Below, in pieces: positions 1 through 12,756 of a stretch of 64,000 nucleotides of DNA. The DNA is from Calamus simplicifolius (Eukaryota; Streptophyta; Magnoliopsida; Arecales; Arecaceae): the NCBI GenBank assembly GCA_900491605.1, contig UESW01003827.1:1494967-1558966 (forward strand), written 5' to 3'. Position numbers and translations under genes: made by a program. Under the pieces are notes generated by a model that had not been told where the DNA came from, searched no databases, and was given only the letters and a program-made list of their open reading frames with translations. Position 1 is the first letter of the stretch. Every line of letters starts with the position of its first letter.

Positions 1-1588
1 CAAAGAGGAGCCAAAAGCGAGGCTCTTTATTTGAAAAGGGACTGAGCTTTTCTTTTGTCTCCCTTTGATTTAGAAGACTTGGCTACATTCGAATATAGCT
101 AAGTTTAGATCCGATCACTTTTTCTACCCTTGGATCCATATAACACAGATCCCAAATACCAAAGATGAAAAAGGTAGGATGATTCTAATACCCCCCCCCC
201 CCCCCCCCCCCCACACCCACACACACAACACAGATCTCAAATCCCAAAGATGAAAAGATGAAAAGGGTAGGATGACTCTAATACACACATAACACAGATC
301 CCAAATCCCAAAGATGAAAAGATGAAAAAGATAGGATGACTCTAATACACACGCACGCCACGCGATCATAATGATTTATGATGCTCCAATGGGAAAGGAA
401 AAAAAGTCACAAACGGCTCACAACTTGATTAATTTGGATTTATCCAATTTACATGAAACTACAAACTCTCCTTTCCACTTGGAACCTCCATGACATTGTT
501 AAATTAAAGAGCATAAGCATTTATACATGAAGCAATTTTTTTTTCTCTCTCCACTTGAGCTTTGATATCCTCAGTGGAAAAATACAATGTCCATTATGCT
601 GATATGGTCTTGGAAAATAACTGATGGAAATACTCAAATGTAGCTCTGGACAAGCAATGAATTCCAAACTCAAATGATCAATTCAAATGTTAAAAGAAAA
701 CATAGACAAACATCAACATAGCATAACTTATTTTATGAGATCAAGAATAAAAAGGTTGGCATAAACCATTGAACAATTTCAAGAAAGTCTAGTTACCTGC
801 TTTTCATTAAAGATGATAGCAAAACTACTTCATATTGTTATCATATTCAAACTTATTGAAATGCTAGAATCTTTCTCAAATTTTTCCTTGGCGCAATGAT
901 TCTCCAAATTATTTCTGAGTATTCAAATTGAAAATCATTCAATGATTAGGGAATCTTATGACCTATTCATGACCTATACATGTTCAAGATATGAATTATT
1001 CAGAAAATGTCATGGATTACAAACTGATAATCCTATTAATTGTTGTTGGCAGAAGGTGCCGCTGTTTATAGTTTTTTCCTTTCCCAAGCTTTTGTTCACA
1101 TAAAGAAAATAAACATGTCAATAGCATATAATTTTTATTTTTACCATTTTTAAAATTCCAGTTGTCCTACTAAAATGTTTGGTGAGTTATCTGCATTTAC
1201 TTTCTGAAATGTGATTTGTCCCTCGCAGAATTCTTCCCAGAGAAAATTCTGACTTTACATACAAACGGAATATTCAACCTCGATAGTTTACATGCAAGTT
1301 CTTGTAGACTCCGAAGGTATCCATTTACTCTTCATTAGATAATGAACTAAGTCAGTAACAGAAGTAGTCTGCATTTCAGTGGCAAGAGCCACTGCAAGTG
1401 TCAGTGCCATAGTTGATGTCAGAGACTAACTACATAAATTACAGATGAGTTAAGTTTTCTCAGCATCATCATTTTATTGATCTTGTGACCCACATATACA
1501 GTGAATCAGTAATGATAAAAAAGGAAACAAGTAACGATACTTCAAACAATAGGATATGCCATAACAACTGATAACCATAAAAGCTAAC
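1..1588 (-). other. PP2A-A intron 9 (part), no exon seen
   Basis: AT-rich sequence after the last visible donor. I searched both strands for the missing PP2A-A C-terminal repeats and found nothing convincing. It contains the minisatellite and C-tract listed separately. Confidence 0.6.
139..352. repeat. Minisatellite of about 62 bp, three copies, with a 22-C run
   Basis: Three imperfect units share AACACAGATCYCAAATNCCA, AAGATGAAAA and GTAGGATGAYTCTAATAC. Copy 1 runs into 22 consecutive C (191-212) followed by CA repeats, then copies 2 and 3. The C-run is G-run on the strand of the PP2A-A transcript. Confidence 0.8.
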
Positions 1589-1681
1589 CTGCGGAATTAT
1601 GTGCTGCATGGCCCATTCTGGGCCAAATTCTTCTGCAAGACGCTTCAAGTTATTAGCAGCTGCATCTCGAATTGAGAAAAC
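1589..1681 (-). CDS. PP2AA: PP2A-A coding exon 9 (last exon in window)
   Basis: Encodes VFSIRDAAANNLKRLAEEFG through QHIIPQ, 31 codons. Acceptor ACAG, donor GTTAGC. No further exon of the family is recognisable between 1588 and 1, so the next intron is over 1.5 kb and the last exon(s) lie outside the window. Confidence 0.93.
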
Positions 1682-4600
1682 CTGTGAAATAATCAAGCCT
1701 TTTGGTCAATGTATCAACATTTTTCTTCAATCTTAGTATGGTGCCATCTAATATCTTTTAAGAAAAAATGCTATCACATTAGAATCTAGCATCCACATCC
1801 TCCCAGCTAAATAGATTTAATTAGCTGTCTAAATGAGGGAAAAGAAGATGGATAGGCTGGATTCAATTACAAGGTCCATGAGATTGCAAATAAATTCATA
1901 AATTAGAATATGCTGAGGCATGGCAAAAACAAAAATAAGAATGCAGATCTCTCTGTCAAGAAGACACAACATGATATTCTTTTATTCACAACTACCCAAA
2001 GCCTACCCACAAGATCAGCAGATGGATGCATTAACCTTCAAAAGGTCTATAATAATTTATTGCAACCATTTGAAACAGCTGTAACTATTTAAGTTCATGA
2101 ATAGAGGTTTTCAGTTGTTTCAAATTCAATTACATGATTTATCAACCCTATCAATACTGTCCAGATTATATTCATACAATGATAACAGAAAACCAAAATA
2201 AACACAGGAAATGAATAATCACCAAAGGATGATTATGGTAGAGATTTAAAGGAATGCAGAATAATTCCAAGATGGACTATATTAGCATATACATTATGAA
2301 CAAGAAATAATTTTACCTTATCTTCCAACCACTGCATGCATAGAGCACCCAGTTTATCATCAAAAAATCCAACACCTAACTGACTTGCCAACAAAGGGAT
2401 GTACTCAATTATGGCTAGCCGAACCCGCCAGTGTCTATCCTCTGCAAGCTCCACAATGGCTGGCAATAGTGATTGGGACAAGAGATCGATTCCAATAACC
2501 TGCATGGGTATTTGTATTTTAGCTGAATCACAAACTTTTTTTCCACAAAAAAAAAAAAGACCTGATGCAAGTACTGTGTTTGTAACCCAACTAGAATATA
2601 CCATTCAGCATAGCTAGACACTGTTATCTCATGAAAGCTGACAAGATCACAACATTTGCAATTTTTGAGTATACGTAACATCAGAAGCACCAACATACAT
2701 AATGGAAGGGAGAGTACCACAAGACAACAAACTACCACAGCTACAGTCAGAACTTTCAATCACATTCAAATAAGGACAGAGAGCTTATTCTGCCTCTTCC
2801 ATTAAGTGAACAGAAAATTTCCTTGCTAAAGTTGGATAATTATAACTTATGCTGTTAAACGATGTCTACTTGATCCAAGTGATGAACATTAGTATGTGCT
2901 TGTCATGTCTCTTCCATATGTAACAAGTAGACATTTACTGCAGCAGGAGACAATAGAATCACTTTTTGAGTGCATTATGTTATTTCATTGTTTCATCATC
3001 TACTCAAAGCATGTTATCTTCTTATGATGTAGCTCTGGAACTATGTGGCTGTCTTGAACCAGACAGAAGAATCTGAAACTAAACTGAATTTGGGCTTTTG
3101 CTTTAGTATCAAAATAAACAATGCATTCTTAAATCTGCATATGTATAAGCATACGAGGAAAGAAATCAAAAGCCGGTAGGAAGGAGGCAAGGGATTCATA
3201 CAATACAACAAGTCAACAAAAGAAAATTGTATCAAAACATGCTTGTGATAAAGCCACTAAACAATATACTCACCTGATTAACTTGATCAAGTTTGCTGAT
3301 TATATTGAGCCGGACATCAGGAAACTCATCCTTTAGCAGAGAGAGAAAGATTGGAAGAAGTTGTTCGATTGTAGCATCCTACAGAAAACACCAAAATTGG
3401 TGATTATGCCTTAAATCTCTATTAGTGATAAAATGAATGTCAAGGTGACAAGCACGTTAGGTAACTAAACCATATTAAATGCGAATGGAGCAGAGGTGGA
3501 GCAGCCAGGCATGGTCACCAGTCATTTTGATCAAATACAAAATAAATATAAAATCGATCCCAACTAGTTTAGGACTAAGGCTTTATTCTTACTGTTACAA
3601 ATATAAATAAAGCATGTCCCATCCAAGATTTCACAGTCAGATGCACTTACATATCTCATTCACATGTGCAACAGCCACTAAGTTAAGAGACTGGCAGTGG
3701 ACATGTCACTAGCAAACAAATTCAAAAATAGTTCATCATTTAAGCTGTCGAAAACCATAGGAAACATCCACCATGTATTACTGGAGTTTTTTGTCACAAA
3801 TGAATATATCAAAAATAAAAACAAAAAGCATGGAAATCAGTTAATATTTTTAAAAACAATATATAAAACAAGAAAAAAAATTCAGTTATCATGTGAATTA
3901 GGTTCTAATAGGGACCATTGCAGTGCAATGGTAGAGGTTTGGGTTAACAAGTGCAGTGGCACAGGTTCAAGTCCTGGGGCAGCAACTTGGTTTGGAGAAA
4001 TAAAGGTCAGAGTCTAGGCCTGTCCCCGGTTCAACCTTTCTAGGACCCCAAATTGCAAGGAATATAACTGCAATATGGGCTTTTTTTATACATAAATTAG
4101 ATTCTGCTTGGTGCAGTAATAATGAGAGATTTGAAAAGCAATTACATAAAGGTAGACAAATCACAAAACAAATATGATAAACATTACACCATAAATAATT
4201 TGCACTTGAAAGAATGCAACAGATAAACCCACATAAATATACACATACAAGCACAAGTTACATTAAATTGTATAATTTTACTTATTGGAATGTTTGGCAA
4301 ACACTTCACAGATGAACATTGTTTCCACTTGCATTGTTATTTGTACCTTTCCGAGTACCGGTGCCATACCCATGATTACCGAAGCCAAAGCTGAGCGAAC
4401 ATGCTGTGATGAATCTGATGACAATTCCTGGAGAGGATAATATTTTATGTGACAAAGATCACATAAAGAATTGAAGAAAAAACGAGAGGTGCATGTTCAA
4501 TTCTCTAGGCATTTTATCACTAGGAGCTGCATTAAATTTTGTACAACATAGATATACCTTTACACAAGGAAGAATATGCTGGACTGAAAGTTGTGGGCTC

Positions 4601-7600
4601 AATATCCGGCAAAACTTTGTCACCTTCCCTGCAGCTGCTATGCGCACTTCAGCCTCATTATCACGAAGAAGCCGAACATATGCTGGCACCAAATCTACCC
4701 TAAAGATAGAGGTCAAAAAGGATGAGATATGGATGAGACGCCTTGCTAAAGTTCAGACATGATCAAAATAATATGGAAAAGAAATGTAACAATTCACTTG
4801 ACTTCAATATAACCAAATAATTTTTAGTTTGCAAGAATGTAAATGATGGAACATTCTGTAACCTACTTGAATAACTAAAATAATAACAGTAAGAACAAGC
4901 TATTTGATGCAATAGAGTAGTAAGATCGCAACTCATAAGTATATTACCTGGTTGGTTCTGGGCCAACAGCTTCACAGAGCTCATACAACTGGTTCGCAAC
5001 CATATAACGGACACGCCAGGATTTGTCCTATTTGAGAAGTTTAAACAAATGCACTTCAAACCATGAAATAAAACCCCATCTTATGTGGCAATCTTTTAGC
5101 ATCATTTACATGTACATTCTATAAATATGTAAGTAAATGTAAGCACTGTAGACCAATGAAAAGAAGCACATCTTATTGGCAGAAACATACCCAAACTGCA
5201 GAATATGTTTGGCTTATAGCAATCAAGGGAAAACATTATAACTTAAGCTGCCAGGTATACCTGCGAAAAATTAACAATGACTGGAAGGATGTGAGCTACA
5301 CAGTCCACGGGCTCCAACAACTTCCCAAGTGCCGCACAGCCCTCAACAGCCAACAATCGCACAGAATCTTGGTCTGAAAAGAGGAATGTTATAGGTAATC
5401 AGACTTGTTAGCAGCATAGTAGAGACAACTGAAGTTGCAAAAGAAAAAAGTAAATAAATTTTCATAGAAAACACACCAAACTAGAATATTGAAATGAAAA
5501 AGTGAGAACATATAAATCACAATGCACCTAGAAGACATGTAAATATCAGCATCAGCATTGCTTACAACTACCATCACAATAAGCAATTACAGCCATGCAA
5601 TAATACATTAAGGCCATCAGCAAAAATAGTGAATGTCGCACATCATACTTCTCAGTTGATCCAGACATAAGCATTCAAGCTTCAGTACCAATTTCAGTCA
5701 TAACTAATGCATGAGGTCAAGAAGATGATTGATTATTCTTCAGCGTGTTATGTTGAATGGTCTGTTCCCTCTACAGTTGGAATGTAGACCTCTTTGTTAT
5801 TTTAGTAATACATCAGGTCAAAAGGATCCTGTAGAATGGTCTATTCCCTCCACGGTTGAAACTTAGTTGCCAGAATCAAAAGAGGGTGCAAGTGCAGGGA
5901 AGTGGATCAGTGTTGTCAAAAGCATGCCTAAGTCATAAGCCACCAAGGATTAGGTGCTTCTTCTATTCTAAGGTGTGACTAAGGCATAAGGCACGCTTAA
6001 GGTAGGTTTGGCACTTCTTATCCCATGAGCAAAGTGCCTTTAATTTGGCGCATCTAAGATGACAAAATGTATGCTTTTAATCTGATTTGAGACACGAAAA
6101 AGATGCACCTTTATTTATAAGATATATTTGTAATATTTTTTTAATCTATTATACTTATTAGACTATGTTAACTTTATGATATACCATTCCATACACAATT
6201 ATTCTCTTTATCCTATAAAAAAGGCTAAAAGTCGAAAGATAAAGAGATGGAACATCAAAAATTATGTTATTATTTGAGAAAGAGATGAAAAAACATTAAA
6301 AGACTACAAATTTTAGCTAAAAAAGAGAAGGCTTTTCATTAAAATAATAGCTAAATATTTTATTATTATAATATTTTTAATCTTTTTCTATTATATATTA
6401 TAAATCTTGTTCGTATAAATTATTTTATTTATTTTAAAAATATGCATTTTACTTCACTCAGGCAAATGCCTGTGCTTTGCCCCTAGCTTCAAGAACCCTT
6501 TGCGCTTAGGTGCACCTAATGCTTCTAACAACACCGAAGTGAATACTTTAGAAACACTTCCAATAAGGAAGCTCGAGAAGTAAGTGCAGTCTTAAGATTC
6601 CAAAAGGATTCCAAAGAGGGTGTGTTGCCCTAGATAGAGGATTCCAGTGACTAAGAGTCTAAATATGGTCATTTTTGTTATTTAAGCAGTAATATATCAG
6701 GCCTGAAGAATCCCCACCTCCTACAACCCTATGGTCGAAAACAAAGTACATTTGATGAAATCCCATCAGCAATTTTCTTAAATTTCAAGATGAACATATA
6801 CATTTGGTCTGAAAGCATGTCTAATAAATATTCAATACATCAGAGAATCATATCTGTTAGTTTATAATTTAATGATTCATAAATTAATAATATTTATATA
6901 TTTTATAGTCAGTCCTGTTGCTTCTTGAATAAGAATTTATACTTTATAAGAACAACATTTGATATTCACTCGTTAGATGTTAGCGACCTGAATTTTTTTC
7001 ACTCATTCTTGATGATTGCAATCAGTCATTATTTTAACAATACTATAATTTTGGTTAGAAACAGAGATGGTTAACTAAGTATTAGGCACATCACAAAGAC
7101 TCATCCAATGCAATATTTATGCATGTTATATTGCCAGTAAATAATATATTATAATCTAGAATCATACCTAACAAACGTTTTTTTTTTCTTCTCAGCATTG
7201 TACAACATTATCTTTTTTTAGAGAAGTTCATAACGTTCAAAATAAACTGCATGTCATAATTGTAGAGACTATTCAGCCAAGTCATATAGTAAGCCATAAA
7301 ATATAACTCATATGACCTATTCATCTTCAGATATTTTATTTTGTAATTTTTTTCATGTTCTGAATTCTTTTTGATATCTTTGAAATGGCACCAACCCTGA
7401 AATTGTTGATACATTTCAATATATGGGTTCGACCTGATACCACACTGAGTTAACAAACCATGATATATGTGCATGTGATTATTCATACCAGCTCACAAAC
7501 AAAAATACAGAGAGACACAAGAGAGAATTCACACCTGCAGATGGGCATGAAGTTGCACGGACAGCTATACTAGATTATTGGTGTATTTAATTTTTCAATC

Positions 7601-9801
7601 ATGATTTTGTGAATGCACCCCCTTTGTGGTGTATGAGAGAGACAGTACACAACACTAACATGAGAAAGACAAAACAGAAGAGTCAAGGAGTTGAGACAAA
7701 TGCCCAATACAACCCTATTTTTGGCATGCTGATAGGGCACATACATGCTCTGTTCATAATGCATGTCCTTGATAATACGGCATTCTAATATACGCCTGTG
7801 TTCATAATGCATATCCTTAATAATCTTTCACATTAGGTGACAAACCTACTTCATAATCTTCCTAGAATTTCAATCATGCACCTACTTCCTAACCACTTCT
7901 TTAGTAAATGAGTTTCTAAAGCATTTACTTCCCACACCTACATCCACACTTGCTTCCTAAGTGTTTGGCATCTAAGTGCCCATGACACCAAGGTGCTCTG
8001 AAACTCTTATGCAGATTTATTTATGCTATCCCCAAAACTGCCATCTATAAATGCGTTCCATTATTTATCAAGAAATAAAAAAATCCAGAATTAGTAAAAT
8101 GTAGATGGCAGGCTAGCAGATACAAACAGAGGTCCTTTGCAGCAGACAATAACATTTCAGACTCAAAAGTAAAATGATGTATTTTTATGGTAACAATTAG
8201 CAATGTCAGTGAACCAGAACGTTCAATGGACATAATTATATAAAAATCCGAAGAGATATTGATAAGCAGTTCAAAAAAATACAGCCAATACGTGTAGAAA
8301 TACATGTTACACAAAAGAAATAATCCTAATGTCTGGAAAATGATAAATTAACGGAGCATATTAACCAAACAGTACCATCTTGAGTTAGATCCTCAAATAT
8401 TGACATGATTTCAGACTTCAAATGGCTTGGTTCAACTGTAGCAGCAAATTTTCCTAGGTTTGAGGCAGCAGCTCTTCTCACCATAGGCATGTCATCCTGA
8501 CACAACTGGCCATAGATGGACCTTAACTCTACCTTTAATTGATCTGGTGCACTTGGATAGGCAATATGAAACAGACCACATGAGGAAACTCGAGCTGTAA
8601 ACCACTCACCAGCTGCTAGCCTCTGAAGGCAAAAAATAACAGTGGAAAAAAAATGAATGAGAGTCGAGGAAACTAATTAAACTGAAAATGAGATGTCAAA
8701 GAAAAGCGAAGTGGAATTTTATACATGAAAGAAAAAGCACTGAAAGTAATAACATAACTAATATGAGGACATTAAAAAATTTCAAATTTCAATAAACTCA
8801 AGCTTTTGGGCAACATGAAAACTCTATAACAAAGTTAGCCTTAAAAGAAAAAGATTTAAAAAGCATCAATCTTTTCCTTTTGCATGTCATTTAATTGATG
8901 GGTAAGAAAGTTCGCATAAGACAGTATGACAAACCAGAATTATAGGTGTTCTACGATCTCTAATTTCCTATAAGATGCTCCACTTTACGACAATGCATGT
9001 AAAACTGCTGCCATGCAGGTCCGGTTCCCCAAAAGAGCTCCATAACGTACATCAATTTTAGCACATCACAAGTATTCATCGTGGCAAGCTGCTATACCAG
9101 CAAGAAACGTAAAATTTCTGCCAGAATGTATCCCAAACAAGATGATGAATGTCCTCAGGAATAATGTGGTTTTTTCCTTTTCCATAATCCTTAAGAAAAG
9201 AAAAGAAAAGGAAAAAGATGAGCATTAAAAAAATAAGCACAAGAATGTCATCCCTCCATGTCTATGAAAATTGTAAGTCCGTTAGCAAAGTGAATATAAA
9301 TACCACACCCACAATAAAATCAAACTCAAAAGGAAGAAATATCGAGCAGGTACAAATCAAACACCAAAAGATAATAAGTCATAGCAAATTTTGAAGAAGT
9401 TACCTTACCTTTACCAAAGGGACAAACCAATCTACCAAATCATTTTCCTTCATTTGTGCTCCAATTCGACACAATGATTCAACAGCCTTGTCCCTAACAC
9501 AAGTTTCCTCCACAGTACACAATGTTTCCAAAGGTGGAAGCAGAACATGAGCAAACTCCACCCCTCCAACGTATGGAATAAATACGCCCAACTCTTCAGC
9601 CATTGCAAGGAGTACCTCGTCGTCATCATCGTTGTTTTCACTAAGAAAAGGAATGAGTTCTTTTCTGGTTCTTTCTTCACCAAGTGCCCGTGCAATCGTA
9701 GAAAGCCTGCGAATGGAATTTAGTCGCAGCTGAATATCTTCATTTTTCAGCTCATCTATCAGTATAGCAATTGGATAGAGTGGCTCATCGATCATAGCCA
9801 T
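1589..9801 (-). CDS. PP2AA: PP2A 65-kDa regulatory (scaffold) subunit A, 5' nine coding exons
   Basis: Scaffold of the protein phosphatase 2A heterotrimer: HEAT repeats form a curved solenoid that holds the catalytic C subunit and a variable B subunit in cytosol and nucleus. Coding exons, in transcript order, are 9409-9801, 8376-8622, 5261-5373, 4948-5027, 4558-4699, 4347-4427, 3274-3378, 2317-2499 and 1589-1681. All junctions are GT-AG and phases agree, giving 1437 nt or 479 codons. The start reads MAMIDEPLYPIA, and HEAT-type motifs such as EVLLAMAEELG, DKSWRVRYMVA, EAEVRIAAAGKV and DRHWRVRLAIIEYI are all present in family order. The family is about 587 residues, so roughly 108 C-terminal residues lie left of the window. 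I recognise the family from its conserved sequence (Arabidopsis RCN1/PP2AA type). No stop or frameshift is seen, so it is probably functional. Confidence 0.95.
2317..2499 (-). CDS. PP2AA: PP2A-A coding exon 8
   Basis: Encodes VIGIDLLSQSLLPAIVELAE through LCMQWLEDK, 61 codons. Acceptor GCAG, donor GTAAAA. Confidence 0.94.
3274..3378 (-). CDS. PP2AA: PP2A-A coding exon 7
   Basis: Encodes DATIEQLLPIFLSLLKDEF through SKLDQVNQ, 35 codons. Acceptor GTAG, donor GTGAGT. Confidence 0.93.
3911..4090 (+). mobile_element. tRNA-derived SINE-like insertion in PP2A-A intron 6
   Basis: Contains an A-box-like TGCAATGGTAGAGG (about 3921-3934) and, about 30 bp on, a B-box GGTTCAAGTCC at 3964-3974. This is the spacing of an RNA polymerase III internal promoter. 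A short unique tail with a T-run follows. Ends are approximate and no target-site duplication could be fixed. It does not fold as an intact tRNA by eye. Confidence 0.5.
4347..4427 (-). CDS. PP2AA: PP2A-A coding exon 6
   Basis: Encodes ELSSDSSQHVRSALASVIMG then MAPVLGK, 27 codons. Acceptor CCAG, donor GTACAA. Confidence 0.92.
4558..4699 (-). CDS. PP2AA: PP2A-A coding exon 5
   Basis: Completes the split Arg codon, then VDLVPAYVRLLRDNEAEVR through QHILPCVK. Acceptor TTTAG, donor GTATAT. Confidence 0.93.
4948..5027 (-). CDS. PP2AA: PP2A-A coding exon 4
   Basis: Encodes DKSWRVRYMVANQLYELCEA then VGPEPT and two bases of an Arg codon. Acceptor TAG, donor GTAATA. Confidence 0.93.
5261..5373 (-). 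CDS. PP2AA: PP2A-A coding exon 3
   Basis: Encodes DQDSVRLLAVEGCAALG through PVIVNFSQ. Acceptor TTTTCAG, donor GTATAC. Together with the split base it gives exactly 38 codons. Confidence 0.93.
5908..6536. mobile_element. hAT-type MITE in PP2A-A intron 2
   Basis: Terminal inverted repeats CAGTGTTGTCAAAAGCAT and, inverted, CGGTGTTGTTAGAAGCAT. They are flanked by 8-bp AAGTGGAT (5900-5907) and AAGTGAAT (6537-6544), 7 of 8 identical. The size (629 bp), 8-bp duplication and lack of coding capacity fit a non-autonomous hAT element. Confidence 0.8.
8376..8622 (-). CDS. PP2AA: PP2A-A coding exon 2
   Basis: Encodes RLAAGEWFTARVSSCG through SIFEDLTQD. It ends one base into the next codon before donor GTACTG. 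Acceptor TTCAG precedes it. Confidence 0.93.
9409..9801 (-). CDS. PP2AA: PP2A-A coding exon 1 (residues 1-131)
   Basis: Starts at the ATG of MAMIDEPLYP and ends in LVK before donor GTAAGG. It holds the acidic stretch SENNDDDDEV and the first HEAT repeats. Twenty-four bases of 5' UTR precede the ATG in the same exon, back to the acceptor at 9826. Confidence 0.95.
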
Positions 9802-9825
9802 CAGATCTCACAGCTTCCTTTACAC
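9802..9825 (-). other. PP2A-A 5' UTR, second part
   Basis: Bases between a good acceptor (CTTGCAG, just above 9825) and the ATG. This implies a 5'-UTR intron of about 2.1 kb reaching up to the non-coding exon near 11979-12195. Confidence 0.75.
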
Positions 9826-11978
9826 CTGCAAGATTAAAGATGACAAAGAAATATATCTACAGATAAGTTGAGAGATAATCAGTAATACGTGAACTCATGT
9901 GCATTGCACAACAATCATTCTCGGTGCATGAGAATGCATATGGTAAGCAGTTAGGCAAGCTCTCAGGTAAGCATTTACAAACACCCATACAAAGTTTGAA
10001 GTACCACCTTTCAAACAGTTCATATTATACTAAGTAAAATATTATTAATATCTTAAAATGAAGAAAGAAAGTCAAAGTTCTATTTAAAAAGCATGGTAGC
10101 TCTTTCATGTTGTAGGATCATTCTATAACATCCAGTACAATTCATTTGTAGATAAAACATAAAAACAAAATAGATATGCAGAAAGTTATCAGATCAGCAA
10201 AAATTAAATCTTTCAAATTCAGGTGACCAAAAAATTGTGATATGCTTGTGAGTTCAAATGCAATCACATGAATGCTTTTGTTGTGCAATGCAGCTAGATT
10301 AGCTGTTCTCACTATAACTTTGTTTAACATCGAACAAGCCTATTAATCATCTATAAATGGCATGTTAGCTAAATTCAGCAAGCATACACATGGTCACCAC
10401 ATAAGTCCCACATAACATTCACATCCAATTTATAACATCATTTGTGGCTCCATGCACAGGGGTCATCACTAGTTGGTGTAGATATTTCTTGAATGATAAC
10501 ACCTCTAAGGATAGCATAAAACAGGCGGAGAATAGGAGGAAGAAGAAAGAGGATTAAAAGAACTTATCACCACTAGAAATGGCTTAGGGGGTTGACAAGT
10601 TGATAAGGAGCATATTTTGAAAGTGTCAGGGAGTCTGTCAAGCAAACAGAGAACAGAAACATTATTTTTTCAACGGTGTCCAAATTTTTACCAGCAAGTG
10701 GTGGGCCAAACAGAGGCATTCAAGCCACACTTAAACACATCAAACAGGTGATAAGGACCTCCTGACTAAACCAAAAGGCACAAATCAATCAATGGAATCT
10801 TGTGTGGATTATTGTAATCATAACAGGACTCTTAGTATTCCTACATTCCGGTGCTGTGAACGTGGCCTTCCTAAGACAAAAGAACAGTAAAACACTAGAC
10901 AAACCTTAAGCAGGAAATTTCAACTCATAACAACTTTCCAGAATATGCCTGCGGATCAAAATCAGGAAATCAAATGAGTTCAAAAAATTCCTTTGTTAGT
11001 CATCGGCTCACATCTCAAAAGTGTAAGCTCTTAACAGCCATAAAGTGCAATTTTCATTTCCTCAACACCCTGGATTGACAATAGCATCACTGATCCAACG
11101 GCTTGACATAAGGCAGACTCTTTTATACCCTTGAAGAAAGGAATATGAATCAAGAAGAAAGTTCACAGCACCCAGGAGCAAATAATGACCAAAATATTGA
11201 TTTTTAAAGCAAAACCTGTGAATTTGTTTGCATTAAAACAAAATTTTCGCACTCTGCACAGACAGATATAAAGAAGAAAATACTGTCTAGGTTTCAACCT
11301 GCAAAGGTGCCTCTCAAAAGAATTTAAAGCAATTTTAACGAGTCATTTAGTTAACTAAAAAGTAAGGTTGAATTCAAGAAAAAAAAGCATAGTGTTCGGT
11401 AATTCAACAAAGAAACTCTGTGCAGCGATCAGATCACCAACCTCCGAGACACCAATGAGCATAATGTTTGGTGAAATGATATCCAGAGTAAGGATCAGAA
11501 TATCCAGCAAAAAGATGGGTCACTCCAGCCACAACTAATGCAACAAAATTCAAGATCTCCGAGATTTATGCATCAAGAATAGCTAATTTTCCGGATCTAG
11601 GTCAGCAGTCGACTTCCTAACCACCAGTTCCTTTTATTTAATTAAGAAGCATCCATTATTAAATGATTTATATAAATAAATGACAGCAAGATTTCAAGAA
11701 CTCCAGTATGAAACGAAAAAGCCCTAAATCCTCTAGCGATTCCGAAAGCAGAAATCAAGAAAGAAGAAACAACAAAGCAAAATGAAAGAGAGAACGAGAG
11801 GACAATTCGAAAAGCTCCAGCAGAGTCAGGTGGCCGGCCACCACGAATGGATTATTGCGTCAAAAGATGGGAAAGGAAATGAAAAGAATTGAGAGTGAGA
11901 GAAGGAGAGAGAAGATCGAACGACGGCACCGCCGCAGACGAGGGGTGAGAGATCGAGAAGGATAAAGAGATACCGTAC
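9826..11978 (-). other. 5'-UTR leader intron of PP2A-A
   Basis: AT-rich, no ORF or recognisable gene. Leader introns of this kind are common in plant housekeeping genes and often raise expression; that role here is inference. Confidence 0.6.
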
Positions 11979-12195
11979 CCGGCGCAAGACAAGCACGGCG
12001 ACCTCCTCGGAAGGCGGCGACCGAGGAGGAGCTCCTGGTGGCGGACGCGGAGAGAGAGCGAGAGAGAGAGAGAGAGAGAGCGCTCCCCACTTCTTGATTT
12101 TCGCTGCCTTTATGCCGAAAGGGGAGCAGCTCTCGGCTTAATTTCCAAGGAGAGAGCGAGAGCGATTGGAGTAGACCCGGACACCGGCCCCACGG
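11979..12195 (-). other. PP2A-A non-coding first exon (5' UTR)
   Basis: GC- and pyrimidine-rich sequence ending CGCCGG before donor GTACGG. It contains a CT/AG microsatellite (about 12050-12080). The upper limit is inferred from the TATA-like box about 30 bp further up. Confidence 0.6.
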
Positions 12196-12220
12196 GTGGC
12201 TCTCCGGTTCAATTTTTGAC

Positions 12221-12232
12221 GGGCTTTTATGG
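12221..12232 (-). promoter_or_regulatory. TATA-like box of PP2A-A
   Basis: On the minus strand CCATAAAAGCCC precedes a CT-rich leader by about 30 bp. The position fits transcription start near 12195. Confidence 0.5.
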
Positions 12233-12749
12233 CTTCCCAGTCCCCAGTCCCAACCATAGTTGTTAAACCCGACCGGACACAACCCGGTCAAAGGCTGTCG
12301 GGTGATCGAATTATCGGTTCAACCGTTGAAGCACCCATTAACCATCGATTCAATAATTTTAATATAAAATATATTTATACTCAATTCATCCAATTTAAAT
12401 TTTTTTTATTTTTTAAAAGATTAACAGCATAAAACTGCTTCTTTCACTTTATTCAGAACCAAATTAATATTTAAATTATAAATATTTATATTTTTTAATT
12501 ATTTTTATTTATATTAATTTAGATCTATTCTTATTTCTATTCTTATCATGAATCGTTAAGCATTTAAAGATCTACATTATATATGTTCAAATCATCGTAA
12601 TCAATTTTTTTTATGTTATCTTCAATTGAAACTATTTCTATCATTTCTCTTTTATATATATTTATTCTAATTCTATTTATATAAATATAAAATATATTTA
12701 TATTAATAAAAATTAGTTTTTAATAATAAATTAAAATTAATATAATAAT
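12233..12749. other. AT-rich intergenic sequence
   Basis: Very AT-rich and low-complexity in its second half; no gene seen. Confidence 0.6.
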
Positions 12750-12756
12750 AAATTTT

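Noticed and set aside
1..1588. C-terminal exon(s) of PP2A-A
   Set aside because: Looked for the conserved end of the family on the minus strand; nothing matches, so it must be beyond the window.
3915..3985. Functional tRNA gene
   Set aside because: Pol III boxes are present but no acceptor stem or anticodon arm can be paired by eye; SINE-like is the better reading.
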